This document shows positions 45,622-58,689 of a stretch of 64,000 nt of DNA, one piece after another. The DNA is from Gautieria morchelliformis (taxonomy: Eukaryota; Basidiomycota; Agaricomycetes; Gomphales; Gomphaceae): positions 1 to 64,000 of the forward strand of contig WHVA01000189.1 in NCBI GenBank assembly GCA_015179125.1, read 5' to 3'. Each line of letters starts with the position of its first letter. The first letter of the stretch is position 1. A program made the translations under genes and the position numbers. The notes below the pieces were generated by a model. The model ran no database searches. It had not been told where the DNA came from and saw only the letters and a list, made by a program, of their open reading frames with translations.

Positions 45622-46443
45622 ATGCTCTTTGCTTACCACCCGACATACTTGACCCTATATGGGTACAAGCTCGCTGACGGGGGTCCTCGAGCGTGGCAGC
45701 TCGGGGTGAAGCCCGAGGCGAGGTGCGCGCGCTGCGAAGAGCACGATTACACGTGCCTTCGCCAGGTGAGCCTCAACTTCGGCGTCGCCGACCAGGGGGC
45801 CTGGGTATGGTGCAGGACGCGGTCTTTAGGCTGTAGTATAGCCTTAGGTCGTCGCAGCAAGGCGACCCCTGGGAAAAGTCAGGCGAGCGCAGCGGGAAAG
45901 AAGCGGGCGAGGAGCGAGGATAGTGAGGACGGGCCGAGGCCGGGGAAGGAGGCCAAGGCTTGGGGCGAGGATGAGGAGGACGACGACTCAAGCGACTGGG
46001 TCGAGCGGAATTTGGAGATGAGGGTGGAGAGGATGGAAGCGAGGTTGAGCGAGGAGAAGGGGAAGAAGAAGACCGGGGGAGTGAGGCAGGGTGAGGGGAA
46101 GGAAACCGAGGTAGAGGTAGCCAAGGTGGAAGAAACCGAGGTGGAAGGTCAGAGGGTGAAGAAGGATAAGAAGACGAAGAGGTCAGAGCGAAGTGCGGAG
46201 ATGAGGGAGTTGATAGCGGTGGTGAGGGATGTGGTCCACCTCGGGTCATTCACCAAGCTGAGGTGCGACTTGGCTATGGGGTCCGAGGGGAGGTTTGCTA
46301 GTATGTCAGCTTGGATCTGCTCAGTATCAAGCAGTGAAGCGGCTCAGAGTACGACGGGAGCGAGGTTAGTAGCTCTAAGGGAGGATGCCAGCTGGTGTTG
46401 GGTAAACACTGGCCGTAGGTTCTGTGGGTTTATGGTGGCATAG
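45622..46443 (+). CDS. Antisense open frame inside Gypsy B
   Basis: An open frame of 273 codons on the strand opposite to the element's own genes, between RNase H and the 3' LTR. It encodes GVKPEARCARCEEHDYTCLR, a CX2CX6C cysteine cluster like half of a Zn2Cys6 DNA-binding motif, followed by a lysine/glutamate-rich, probably disordered and coiled-coil region (SEDSEDGPRPGKEAK onward). The opposite strand is also open for 158 codons but is low in complexity. Antisense accessory frames are known in some Gypsy lineages. The function here is unknown. Its last 100 bases overlap the end of RNase H. Confidence 0.45.
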   Translation: MLFAYHPTYLTLYGYKLADGGPRAWQLGVKPEARCARCEEHDYTCLRQVSLNFGVADQGAWVWCRTRSLGCSIALGRRSKATPGKSQASAAGKKRARSEDSEDGPRPGKEAKAWGEDEEDDDSSDWVERNLEMRVERMEARLSEEKGKKKTGGVRQGEGKETEVEVAKVEETEVEGQRVKKDKKTKRSERSAEMRELIAVVRDVVHLGSFTKLRCDLAMGSEGRFASMSAWICSVSSSEAAQSTTGARLVALREDASWCWVNTGRRFCGFMVA

Positions 46444-49400
46444 TCGCTATTCCCCTCTTTAAGGTAGACATCCCATCGTCTAGTGAGAGAGTCAGGCTTC
46501 GTTCTGAGGCGACCAGGTCGGAAGCGTATGGCGAGGTTGAACTGGGAAAGGTATTCTGACCACCGAGCTTGTCGACGGGTCAAGAGCTTCGTAGTTGAGA
46601 AGTATTCGAGGTTCTTGTGATCAGTGATAACGTCGACTGGGTCGCCAGAGCCCTCGAGGTAGTGTCGCCAGCGTTGAAACACTTCAAAAATTGCTAGGAG
46701 CTCCTTGTCGTGAATATCGTAGTTGATCTCGGTAGAGGTGAATGTGCAGGAGTGGAAAGGGACGGGATGAAGTTTGCCTTCCGACGTTCGCCACGATAAG
46801 ATTGCCGCTAAGGCATAATCTGAAGCATCAGTCTCTACAATTAGTGGAAGGTCAGGAATCCAGTGGGTAAGGATAGGAGTGGTAGTGAACGCCTTCTTCA
46901 ACAAGTTGAAGGCCTGCCGACAATCCTTGGAAAAGTTCCAAGGGGTACCCTTTCGGGTGAGTCAGGTGAGAGGAATGGTGATGTTGGAGTAGTTGTGAAT
47001 GAAACGTCGGTAGATGTTGGTGAAACCGAGGAAGGACTGGATGTTGCGAACTTTGCGAGGTTCAGGCCAGTCTTGAATGACCTTTACCTTGTCGTCCGCC
47101 ATAGTGAGGCCCTCGGGAGAGAGTATGTAGCCGAGGAATTCAACCGAGTCGCAATGAAACTCGCATTTATCTTCTTTGGCGAAGAGGTTGTTGAGTCGCA
47201 GTCGTCGCAAGACTTCCTTGACATGTTCAACATGTTTGGAGGGGTCACTGGAGTAGATTAGAATGTCATCCAAGTATACCACCACACAAACGTCCAAAAG
47301 GTCGGCGAAAATCTCGTTCATGAATCTCTGGAAAGCAGCAGGGCCGTTAGTGAGACCAAATGGCATAACCAACCATTCAAAAGACCCATAGTGAGTCCTG
47401 AAGGCGGTTTTCCATTCATCACCCTCGGCCACCCATACGAGGTGGTAAGCGTGACGAAGGTCAATCTTCGTATAGATGCGAGCATTCTTTGGAGCATCAA
47501 GTAAGTCAGCAATCAATGGCAATGGATACCGATCTTTTTTCGAGATCTTGTTTAAACCTCGGAAGTCAACACACAACCGAAGTGAGCCATCTTTTTGCGA
47601 ACAAACAATACCGGTGCACCATGAGGCGAGCGTGAAGGTCGGATGAAACCGATGTTCAAGTGCTCGTCAATGAACTCACGAAGTGCTTTGAGTTCGGAAG
47701 CCGAGAGAGAGTAGATGGGACCGATAGGCGGCGAGGTCCCTTCTTCGATGTTGATTTTGATATCGTGGGGTCGGTGGGGAGCTAGAGTGTCAGCGCGTGC
47801 TTTACTGAACACATCTGCAAATTCGTGATATACTTCGGGAACATGTTTCTTAACGTTCTCAGAAAGCTCGGAGGAACTTTATCCCGATGTTGCCCCTCTG
47901 GTGAGGAGCTCAGGCGAAGCCAGATTGAGCTGAAACACTTCGGACCCTTCTAATCTAGATGCGCGCATGAAAGTGGGTGCATTGATTAAGGAAACGAGCG
48001 GTGCTTGCAACTTCGGAGGCGAGTTCGGAGGCAAGGTCAGAGGCGGGGGCAAAGATGCCGTAGGCGAGGTCGAAGTCGTAGCTGAAGCCGAGCGGGCTGA
48101 CGTCGCCATGGTCGCTGGAGTCATTGTTAGGTTGATGGTCTTGAAAGTAATACTGCCCAATACCCAGTCAATCGACGGATTGTAGCGGGTGAGCCAGTTG
48201 TGGCCAAGTACCATCGAGCAACTCGAGTCAAGCGAGGTTATGTAGAAGGTAACCCATTGTTGTTCACCAGTCGGAAAGCAAATGCAGAGGTCTAGAGCTT
48301 GGGTAATGGTAGCGTTAGTACTACCGTCAAATAGTTTCTGATAAGAGTTGTTGTGAATGTATTTGGGTTTTTATTCAAGCCTCGAGTGAAGCTGAATGGA
48401 GTAGAGGTCTGAATTCTGAGAGGATTACTTGTACTACGGGGACTATTTCGATCGGGAATCCTGAGATGGTGGAGAGGTAAAGCTATTGTTATTCTTGTTT
48501 ACAGTTACATTTGTTCGTACTATTTAACTATTGGAAGGGGCTCGGTGTTGATACGATTCGTACGGTTTGTGACGTAGGGATAGGGGGGTGTGGAGCATAG
48601 TCTGGAGTGAACTCTCGAATGAATACTACAAGGGAATGCTAAGGATTTGTTGTGGATAAGACGATGGTGTGGAAGGACATGTGCGCGATGTATAGGAGAA
48701 ATGATGGAGCCACGGCTAGAGCGGTTCAGGGACGATCGGATGTGTATCGTGTCTCGGTCGCAATTGAATTGGTACCTGAGCGGGGATTTGTATTCCGGGT
48801 CAGTTTCTCGATCGAGATTGATGGGATTGATATTTGTATTGTGATGCTGATCGACTTGGCGTGTCTTGTGCGCGTGTGTGACCATGTATTGGTCTGGCGT
48901 CACGTATATGCGAGTCAGGAGATTCGGGGATATTTCTGTGTATATCGTTACTTGAATATCATAACAGATTCAAGGGTATAGGAGAGACAGGATAAACAGG
49001 CATAGAGTACTTCTGGACAAGTCTGGATTCAATAAAACAATCTGAGGACCCGCAGTCAACTAATGCAACAAAAGCGACGTTGCCGAGCGAAGGCGAGGTT
49101 AGATCTACATTAAGGGAATCTTTGGACAATGAATGAGAAGCGGCGCTGAGTCTGAGCACACGGGTGAGGTTACCACAATCCTCGGATCATGTGGTTCCGA
49201 GGTTGCTACCTATTTTTTCACCTCCGTAATGGAGGCCGAAGTCCCCTCGTTAGGGGTCTTCGCTGCCCGACCTTTAGAACCGCTACCGCTGGTAGACTTG
49301 TTCTTCGGGCAGTCCTTGATGATGTGGCCTTTGGTGCCGCAAAGCAGACAAAGGCCTTGGTCGACCCGACATTGGCGCTCCTCGGGAAGTGGTTTGCCAT

Positions 49401-50440
49401 CCTTCCCGAGCTTGCTCGAAATGTCGGGCTGGCTCTTGTTGTTTGAAGAGTTGTTGTTGGAACCCTTGCCGCTGTTGTTAGTCTTGTTGCGGTTCTTATT
49501 GTTATTGGAACCGCTGGAGGACTTGTTGTTGTTAGTGGCATTGCTGCTGGACTGATTAGCGGCACGTGCAGGCTGGGAGCTACGACCATTGACCATGGCG
49601 TCGTATTCCTTACGCTCCCAGTAACGGCTGTCGCATTCCAGCGCAAAGTTCCTAAGCTCGGCGAGGCTGTGGAATCGAGGGAAGTGAAGTAAGTCGTCCT
49701 TGATTCTTGTGGCCAAGCCCTTGTAGGCGAAGTGTCGGAGGGCCGCATCGTTCCACTGAGTCCGAGTCGAAGCTCGGGCGAAGTCGATAAAGAATCGTGC
49801 GGCCTTGTGGTGCTCTTTCATGACGATCACCTCAAGGTCGATCTCGGCTTGGGCGGCATTGTCGTATGGGCTGAAGTTGAGCTCGAGTTCGGCCTTGAAG
49901 CTGTCCCACCCCTTGAGCCAGTCTGGCTCGGGCTGGACTTTGCTGAGGATCGCCAGCTCGAAGTACTGTAGAGCTGAGCCGGACAGGTAAGAAATAGCAT
50001 ACTGCACCTTCGAGGCCCCAGTCTTGAAAGCTGTGGGACAATCTCAAAAGTTGAGCACACATTGAAGGAAGAAGGTGCAAAGCTTGGCCTGGTCAGTAAC
50101 GTCATAACTATCCGGTTCCTTGACCTTGGCTCGTGCTTCAGACTTGCGAGGTTTCGCAAGCTTTATGAACACTCGACGCATAAGCTCATTGTCCTTGAGG
50201 TCACCGAGGTCCTCGGGCGGCAGGTTGGGGAGGTCCCGATCGTTTTCAGAACCCCCAGAGCCATCACCTGGATCACCTGAAGGGTCACTGGGGTCAGCCC
50301 TACCTTTGCCTTTGTTACTAGGCTTGGCGGGGTCTGCGAGGGGTATCCCTGGGGACGGTGGTGAATTGTCGGGGGCTTCAGAGAAGCGTCGTTGTTCTGA
50401 TGTACCCCCGAAGGGTGCGGGAACGAGTTATCATGGACAT
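46340..50440 (-). pseudogene. Gypsy B gag and pol regions (fossil)
   Basis: Minus-strand coding remains. The gag core (FRDRPT-like start; SGSALQYFELAIL; ALECDSRYWERKEYD) has a zinc knuckle CLLCGTKGHIIKDC. A protease region follows (VALVDCGSSDCFI near 49050, VLGHNWLTRYNP near 48200), then reverse transcriptase ([11 protein letters not shown] near 47280) and RNase H (TDASDYALAAILS near 46830). It is broken at several points, and an LTR is inserted in the protease region. Confidence 0.85.
48349..48966. repeat. Solo LTR-like insertion inside Gypsy B
   Basis: About 618 bases with ends TGTTGTGA and TCATAACA, a good inverted pair. They interrupt the protease region of Gypsy B. The flanking five bases (agagt, gattc) do not match clearly. 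There are no coding features. Confidence 0.65.
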
Positions 50441-50484
50441 AGTGAAAAAAAGGGATACGTAGGGTGTAAGCAGTCTGAAAATAC

Positions 50485-51027
50485 TGTTACGATACAATCC
50501 GTCGTAAGGTTGACCGAGGTCGGGAGCGAAACCCGAGGTAAGGTCCGAGATTACGGGGCGAGGTTTGGATGGGGAAGTCGGAGAGGGACTTGGCTTCAGC
50601 TTATGTGCTGCGCCGACCCTACGCATGAGTCCCAACTTTGGAGGCAAACGAATAAGAGGCGAGGCTTAGAAACTAGCTAAGGATCGAAGGGATATGATAG
50701 TTGATTTTCAGACTGAGGAGTAGGAATGCATCCAAGGGGGGTTATATACGAGTGAGGGTACGAGTCAGGGGCAAACATATTAGTGGAGGTCAGGGCGAGG
50801 TCAGGAGGCCAAGGTCAGGGCGAGGTAATATTCGAATGATGCGTGATGGAGCGGAATCAGTAACTAAGGGGATACGGGCATGGGATCAAGGTTGGATATG
50901 AGCTCAAGCTCGGGCTCGGGCTCGGGCACAGATAAGGATCATATGTACTCGGGCACGACTATCACAAGGCTCGGGCTCGGAAGAAGGTTTTACCAGTAAG
51001 TAACCAGCCAAAGGCCGGGTTCTTACA
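50485..51027 (-). repeat. Gypsy B 5' LTR
   Basis: 543 bases, TGTAAGAACC to GTAACA on the minus strand, next to the GAAAG target duplication at 51028-51032. Confidence 0.92.
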
Positions 51028-51213
51028 GAAAGACCGCATGTAATGCATGACATATAATATTATGAGATCCTGTAGCCACTGTAGGAAGAGCGGGCACTTA
51101 CAATGAGTACTTTTTGCACTACTAAGTGTTGTTTACCAATATCATCCATCACATTGCAGATAATTTTCAACATTCTGACAACAAAAAAATTACATTACAG
51201 TAGTACAACTGCA

Positions 51214-52439
51214 CTACAGATAGCCACAGTCCTTCATCCACCCTTGGCCATGTCTGCGTGTAATCCGATCCAGTGCCTTGTAGAGAAACATGAATAGCTC
51301 AGCCCTCTCCTTACTTGCAACACATGCACGGAACTCTGCACCATGATGTCTGAGGTGAGCTTTGATGAAGGAGAATGATTCTTCGATCGGGTTGAGATCG
51401 GGCAAGTATGGCGGAAGATACATCAGTTTGATTCCTCTGCAAATGCAAGATTAGACACTAGTGAAAACAGTTTATAATGGTAAAAACCTTTGGGCACATA
51501 AGAGTGAGACCTCAGGTATGTGGTGAATAGTGCAGTTATCCATAACAAGAACACTCTGTGGTGCCGGGTAAGGGTTCATTACCTCTAAAAGGCCCTTCAG
51601 AAACACAAGGAACTCTGCACCGTTGTATGCCCCGAATTTGATATGGCTATAGATGATTCCATCTTGTGAGAGCGCCATAAGGATTCAAAATCTGAGTGGA
51701 TATTAGCGATACAATAATGGAGGCCCATGCACAAATCGTTACCTTTCGCCCCTTTGGAAACGTGCTCGCACTCGAGGCCTACATCCCTTGTAAGCCCATC
51801 CCATTAGTCTATACGTTGTGCGAAGGTCAATTGCGCTTTCATCTGTGAAAACCAAATGGTCCAGTGGTTGACTACCAATACGAAACTGGAAAGCAATCTG
51901 CGAGGCTTAACAGCGCTCTGCGAGGCTTAACAGCGCTCTGCGGCTGCCCGTGAAAGCTGGATTGGAGACAAATATAAAGGTTGTCATTCTTCGAGGATTT
52001 AATGACTCACTTTCTTTCTTTGCAAGCCGACATGTCGAAGCGTCCTCCAGACAGTTGATATACTTACTAAAATACCATGCTGCACCTCTAGCTCTTCGAC
52101 AAGCTCATTGAGGCAAAGATCAGGCGAGCATTCAAGAAACGCAAGAAGAAACTGTTATAAAATAAAATAAGCTACAGCTAAACACAGACATGAATTACTT
52201 ACTTCACTCTGAGCTGAGGTCATTTTTGACCCATGAGATAGCTGCTTTGGCTCTGCCACAACGTCTCCAACATCCCGCCAGAGTTTGATTGTGTGTTGAA
52301 CTACACGTAGTGACATATCGAGGTCAATTGCAATATCGGTTGATTTCTTGTTGAGCTTGAATTTTTGGTGTATAACACAATCCCGCAGATCCTTGCTGTA
52401 CATGTGACGAACAGGTTTAGGGTTGCCAGGGCGAGGCAT
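51214..52439 (-). pseudogene. Second copy of the Tc1/mariner transposase gene, damaged
   Basis: The same five-exon gene as 15648-16853, sharing both flanks. The third exon contains a tandem duplication of about 20 bases (gcgaggcttaacagcgctct twice near 51900-51935) with a TAA introduced in each unit. Several residues differ, such as [12 protein letters not shown] for [12 protein letters not shown]. The splice signals are mostly kept. It cannot make a full transposase. Confidence 0.8.
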
Positions 52440-52519
52440 ATGAGCGATGGTGTGGGTAGTACATACAAGGAGAATGGAAGTTCCCGAAACACACACCCTG
52501 ACCAAGAATTCTATGACAT

Positions 52520-52860
52520 GAATTGTGCGACAGCATTTTCACCCTTTCTCCCAATGCTGAACCCCAACTCAAGTGTAATTTTCAGGTGTCGAATGGCCAC
52601 TATCCCGTTTTTATTGGTGAGTTTGCTACTTATGCTTACTTTACATCCTCACTGAAAGGGCTGTCATGCATCCCAACTACAAGTCCACCATTGTGACTTG
52701 AAGCGCCCCTTCTACTCGTACAAGCACGAGCAGTTCCTTCCTGTCGTCCACCCCACCCCAACCGACCGCGGCTCCATCACTCCTACCGTCAACACCCTCG
52801 TGATGACCACCGCCACGTCCCGTGCCTCCACGTGCTACCACAACACCAACCACGGCGACG
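52520..52860 (+). other. 5' part of the Ala/Pro locus copy, cut by Copia D
   Basis: This matches 16934-17268 of the first copy. The locus is interrupted by the Copia element at 52861, and its remainder lies at 62015-62536. Confidence 0.7.
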
Positions 52861-53341
52861 TGTAGTAGACAGGAATTATAGGCAGTAGGTATGGACTTGT
52901 TGCTCAAAAGAATAGACTAGAAATCAATTCACTCTCTCAGTGAATTTAGTTGTCACTATAAATATATTATACACTACCTAGAAATCAATTCACTACAGAA
53001 GATTTCTGGGTCAATGAATCGAAAGAACACTAGACTAATTTACTTGCCTCTCTCAGTGAATTTAGTTGTCACTGAGAGAGGGGGAAATGTGTTTCACTAC
53101 GCATGTACTACTACCCGGCCCTTTAGCGCCCAAGGGCTAGTCGAAGTCATTTCAGACTCCGCTGGGTGCAGCCGCTTGTGAAAGTAGAAATAACAAGATA
53201 AAATGGAGAGGTAGGGAGTGAGTGTAAAATTTCGAAAATAACCAGAGAAATAGGAACAATATGAGAAGAAATTGAGAAACCATACAACAAATTGAATATA
53301 TTATGCTTGATTTTGGTGCAGGAGCATAAATGCACCCAACA
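52861..53341 (-). repeat. Copia D 3' LTR
   Basis: 481 bases, TGTAGTAGACAGG to CACCCAACA on the plus strand. The pyrimidine run CACCCCCTCAAG just inside it (53342-53353) is the polypurine tract of the minus-strand element. Confidence 0.93.
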
Positions 53342-53354
53342 CACCCCCTCAAGC

Positions 53355-56300
53355 TTAATATATTCCGATTTTCTCGTTGAGGATTTTCACTCTAGGACTT
53401 GGAAGTCCTTTAGTGAGGATATCTGCCAACATTTGTTCGGTTGGCAAATAAACGAGCTTGGCTTGTTGATTTTTGATTATATCTCGAAGGAAATATAATC
53501 TGATGTCGAAATGTTTGGTTCTCGTGTGTTGTTGAGTGCCATACGTGATTGCAATGGCTGATTGATTGTCTGAATAAACTTGGATGGGTCTGTTCAGCGG
53601 TTGGAATATTTCAGAGATAAAATGGCGCATCCAGAGAGCCTCTTTGCCTGCATGGGTCAGAGCAACGAATTCGGCTTCAGTTGATGAGAGGGCTACTATC
53701 GATTGTTTCTGGAAACTCCATGAAACAGTGCCCCCATCAATCTGAAATAAGTATGCCGAATATGAACGCCTATGACTCTGTGAACCCCAATCCGCATCTG
53801 AATACCCCATCAAGCCGTCTCGATTTTTTCCAAGTGTGAGCTTGTAATGCTTCGTGCCTTTCAAATATTTGAAGACACGTTTTACTGCATTCCAATGTGT
53901 GCCACCTGGATTTTCGAGGAATTGTGAGAGCAATGACACCGCAAATGCAATGTCAGGTCGAGTGGCTACAGCTGCCCACATCAGTGATCCTATGGCTTGC
54001 CTGTATGGAAACTTCAACATGGCTTTCTTGCCTCTCTCTGTAGAAGGACATTGGTCTTTAGATAATTTAATGGCTGGATCAAGAGGCGTAGCATAAGTAT
54101 TTGCATCTTCGAGATTGATTTTTTTGATGATCTTCTCGATGTATGCAGGTTGTGAAATTGCAATGGTTTTCTTCTGCCAGTCTCTTTCGATTTTGAGGTT
54201 CAATACCCAATGAATCTCGCCTAGATCTTTCATACTGAAGACCTGAGCAAGATCCCGTTTGACTTCATCCAGGACTGACTGATTCTCAGCTGTGATGGTA
54301 AGGTTGTCCACAGCTGTTGCAATAATCACATGCCCCTTTCCGCCACGTCTATAAAATACAGCCCCATCTGTGGCTGACGTAGTGAATCCTAACTTGTGGA
54401 ATTCACCACTTAGACGTTTGTACCATTCTCTTCCAGATTGTTTGAGGCAGTAGAGTGCTTTCTTCAAAAGTAGCACTTCGCCTTTGTCTCCTGACTCATA
54501 TCCATACGGCTGCTTCATGTAAATAGGTTCAGGCAACGTAGCATTGAGGTATGCATAGTCCACGTCCATTTGATGAATAGGCCAGTCATTCCTAGCAGCA
54601 ATGGCGCATATGATCCTTAGGGAGGATAACCGAGCAACAGGTGAGTATGTCTCATCATAGTCAATTCCAAACTTCTGCGTGAAGCCTTGGGCGACCATTC
54701 TCGATTTAGGTACTATTGGTTTCCCTTCTGGATTACGCTTCCAAAGGTAGACCCATTTGTTACCGACAATGTTGGCTCCAGGAGGTGGTTTGGTTCGTTC
54801 CCACACTCCCTTGTCGATTAGGGCCTCATACTCTTTGTCCATTGATTTCTTCCACATAGGATTATTCAGAGCTTCGTCTGCATTGCTAGGTTCAATTTGA
54901 CTCAAATCCGGCGCCTTGTTATGGTTTTGACCGTCAGTTAGAAACGCACTGATGGCACACTCATAGTTACTGATGCCATCAATCTCGGAGGATAATTCTT
55001 GGTCGAATAAATTTTCTTTATGGTCCTCAATGTCCTCGTAAGCTAGCGTAGTCATTTGTGTGCCAGCTTGTCTCTGAGTTTGAGATCTTGTTACGGGACC
55101 TGATGGGGCCGGCTGCACTTGTTGTTGACGGATCCTTTCGCTTCTCCTTATCGGTTCAGCTTCTCGAGGTCTGTCATCAACTCCCTGAATAGGTTGCAGC
55201 TCTTCAAGATATTCCTCTGGTGCACTTTCATCAATTTCTTCGATCTTTGCCTCTTTGCTGACTAAGCGACCGGGCACAGGCACTGATGCCGGAATGGCCT
55301 TCTTCTCCTCTTTAGACGTAGGTAGCTTAGATTCCTCAATAGAAATGATTGGGACCTTTCCCTTCTTCATCTCTGAATCAAACACAACATTCCGCTCGAC
55401 AGAAACTTTGTGCGAGTCAGGCCAATAAACATAATGACCATGACTCTGCGCAGAAATTCCTATCCACCGAGCTCTCTTGGCACGAGCTGCCAATTTATCT
55501 CCCTGAGTGACCTTGACATTGACTTCGGTTCCCCACGTATGAATGTCTTTGAGATTCGGTTTCTCATGGTGAATCATTTCGTAAGGCGTTTTATCCGGTA
55601 GAGCTCTTGTATGCGTCCTGTTCCTAAGATAATTGGCATGCTGTATCGCATAGCCCCATAATATCTTAGGAAGGCCTGATTCTAACAGCATGGCACGAGT
55701 TCTCTCAGTGAGAGTTCGGTTCAGACGTTCGGCAACACCATTAGACTCTGGTGTGTCGTGTACCGTCAACCGATGCTTCGTACCTTGTTTGGCCAGGTGC
55801 TGTTCAAATTCAGAGCTCGTATACTCGCCCCCTCGGTCAGAAACAAGTGCCTTGATGTGCACATTCCTCTGTCGAAGCATTAGAGCCTCGTAGAGTTTGT
55901 ACTTCGAGAATGCTTCCGATTTGTTCGCCATGAGATAGATCACCGATTCCCTTGAGTAATCATCGATAAAAGAGACATAATATGACTTTTTATCGATCGT
56001 GAGGTGTCTTGCAGGTCCCCAGACATCAGAATAAATTCTGTCACCGAATTTTGATGTTCGGTCTCTGGGTTCTCAAGGAAGAGGTTTGCGTGCAATCTTG
56101 GCTTGAATACACGCATCACAGACAATTCTATCGCCTGTGGAGCTCAGTTCAATGCCCAATATCATGCCATGATTTAATAGATGTTGTAGGGACTCCTGTG
56201 AGATGTGCCCCATTTTTTGATGAATTTCCATGGCAGACAAACACATATGGGCTTGAGCACTTGGTGACTGGAGGTCTAGTCGATATAAACCATTGACCTT

Positions 56301-57430
56301 CGGTGCTTGCATCAATACCTTTCCAGCAGTGTTAGATATTGTGCATTTCTGGCCACCGAGTCGAATATTGTAGCCAGCATCATCGCACCGACCGATCGAG
56401 AGGAGGGTAGCAGCAATTTTTGGAGCATAATATGTATCTTGCAATGTGACTTCTACTGTTTTATCTCCAACCTTATTGGATAATACGAGCAGTCCTGAAC
56501 TGAAGGCATCAAAAGTGCCTTTGTTGGCTGCTCGGATAGTCTTCGGCTGTGAGAATTGACAGTAGTTCCTCAATAAATTTTTGTGAGGAGTCATATGCGA
56601 TGTTGTTCTGGTGTCGAGTATGACTATAACTCCTGAGGATGTGCTCAGATTGAAATTAGAGCACTCGTCGAAATTGGTGAAGGCAAGATGCCCATCATCA
56701 CTTTCCTCAGAAGAGGACTCTTCTTCGGCAACATTCGCTTTTGCTTTACCCTTCTTCTTCTTTTTGCTTTTGGCTTTAGTCTTCTGACGTGGTCCTTGAC
56801 CTTCTTTTCCACCTCCTTTAGCCCAGCAATTTTCGATGGAGTGTCCAGGCTTTTTGCAGTTGGTGCATACATGCGCCTTCTGCGCCTTCTGGTCCTTCTT
56901 AGTAGATGAACCAATAAACACCTGCTCTTCTTGCGGGAGTGTTTTCTTCCTGTCATACTGAGCCTTTAGTACCCTAATAATATTATCAGGGACCAATGGC
57001 ATCCCGCATTCTTCAAGCGAAGTGGTAAGGGCGTTCATGACAGCCTCATAGGATGGTGGAAGTGACGCAAGGATGATGTCCATGAATTCTTCTTCAGAAA
57101 CTCTGGCTCCCATCTCATTAAGACGAGCATATAGGTCTTGGGCCTTGTCCAAATGATCTCTCAAGTCTCCATCCTCAGGACATCTCATACTACGGAGTTG
57201 TCTCTGCAGGCTGGTGAGGACCATCTTGGGCCTTTTGGTCATTTCATTGACCAATGCATCCCAAGTCTCTTTTGCTGTCTTTTGCTTCTGTAGCATCAGG
57301 GCTAATAACACTGACACTGAGACGATGATTTGGGTCTTGGCTTGTCCTTCTCTAGCAAGGTATCTCTCCAGCTTCTCCTCAGCCTTATCCATCTGAGTTT
57401 CCTCAGCTTCTGTAAGAATATGGCCTGGGG
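53355..57430 (-). pseudogene. Copia D gag-pol coding region (fossil)
   Basis: From 57430 downwards: the gag part with KTAKETWDALVNEM and one zinc knuckle CTNCKKPGHSIENC; a protease-like region VILDTRTTSHMTPHK; the gag-pre-integrase part HQKMGHISQESLQHLL; integrase with SDRGGEYTSSEFEQHL; reverse transcriptase with SRMVAQGFTQKFGIDYDETY; RNase H with LSSTEAEFVALTHAGKEAL. The first 83 codons of gag (MGPGDTSEKLLGVEKL) lie beyond the CACTA element at 61280-61528. Only a small number of breaks is visible. Confidence 0.88.
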
Positions 57431-57480
57431 CACTGTGGATAGCGAATCCATTGAAACCTAGTGGGTTTACCCACGGGGTT
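57431..57480. repeat. CACTA left terminal inverted repeat
   Basis: CACTGTGG, then ATAGCGAATCCATTGAA, CCTA and ACCCAC in the same order as the inverted right end at 61306-61355. Confidence 0.8.
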
Positions 57481-58689
57481 TCTGTTTTCAGTGGGTACAT
57501 CATTGAAAAAGCCCCCATTGAAACAAACCAATGAAATTTGAGCTTACCGGGTTTCCTAGAAAAAACCAATGAAATTATTCAAGTGGTTAGACCAGTAGAA
57601 TTTTCAGTGGCTTTGTCACTTAGTTTCCGTGCCATAGGAACTACATATTCAATGTAATTATCATGAGAATTTCAGTGCTCGAAGGCCTGGATTGCCGTTG
57701 TTCGGACACTTAAAATTTTTCAAGATAGCTCATGGAGCACTCAGTGAAATCCAGTGAATTAATATATATATTTCAGGGCAAATATACTGAAGTTTCCATA
57801 TATGTATCAATGAATTTCCATGCTTGAGGTGCCGGAATGCTACTGCGGCCCCAAGTGACAACTGCTTTTGAGATACAGCACTAAGTATACACTGTAGAAA
57901 TAATAAGAGCTATATTTCAGTTCCGCTTGCACTACAGCTAAATTACAGTACCGACTTGTACTGAAATTTAGGTACAGGAAAAATTGCAACGTCCAAATGA
58001 CGAATGAGATTTTTTTTTATCTAATCATGATCAATCTCCAGAAGTCAACTAAGTACTAGTGCAAGTGTCTGCCATGGGGTATCGTGAGTTGCGCTAATAC
58101 CTAGTAGGCAAGATAATTGATTTCCAGCGGAAGGCGAAGGGCACAGGACGAGTCGGAGTACAACCTGGCTGACTAATGCAAGAACGAATGTATGCACGCT
58201 CTTCATCCCTCGCTCTCGCCATCACCACCACGGTCAGCCCCTCAACTCGCTGCTTCCCGAATATCTGTATGCTCCCGCGGCCGCGCTCCACTTCTCTGTT
58301 TCCCTTGTCTCCGAGTCATGCCACCAGCCCGTGGATATCTCAGATGGATGGCCCGAGGGTCCGCTTGTTTGTTTCCAGGGATCACACTACTTGCTGCTTA
58401 CTGTATAGACCGTCTCGGGCTTTCGTAAATCAAGTGATGTGATGGATGCAACAGGCTCACACTGCTTGACAAAGACAAGGTGCACTGCCAAACAGCGCGG
58501 CATGCTCCACTCGCAGCCCTACTAGTACGGCGCCACCTTACATGGACTCGGCCCACAGCGTCATTTCATCTACACCGTAACATCAAGATGATTTCATGCC
58601 TCGCCTCAGCTGGAGCAGCCTGAGTCTGCGCTTCTGTTCGATTTGTCATCCATCCTTCCGCAGAACCTTTCCCATTCCGATTCCCTCTG

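Larger units (their letters stand above)
44643..51027 (-). mobile_element. Ty3/Gypsy element B, LTR to LTR
   Basis: A minus-strand element with LTRs at 50485-51027 (5') and 44643-45185 (3'), and exact target duplications GAAAG at 44638-44642 and 51028-51032. The empty site is at 15442-15446. Parts seen: gag about 49210-50440, protease about 47880-49160, reverse transcriptase about 46960-47810, RNase H about 46340-46900, and a plus-strand open frame between RNase H and the 3' LTR. A further LTR (48349-48966) is inserted in it. It is broken in several places. The LTRs are roughly 97 percent alike by eye, so the insertion is moderately young. Confidence 0.92.

Noticed and set aside
45773-46249. 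A minus-strand Pro/Ser-rich protein of 158 codons
   Set aside because: It lies opposite the better-supported frame with the cysteine cluster, and its composition follows from the GC-rich purine bias of that frame.
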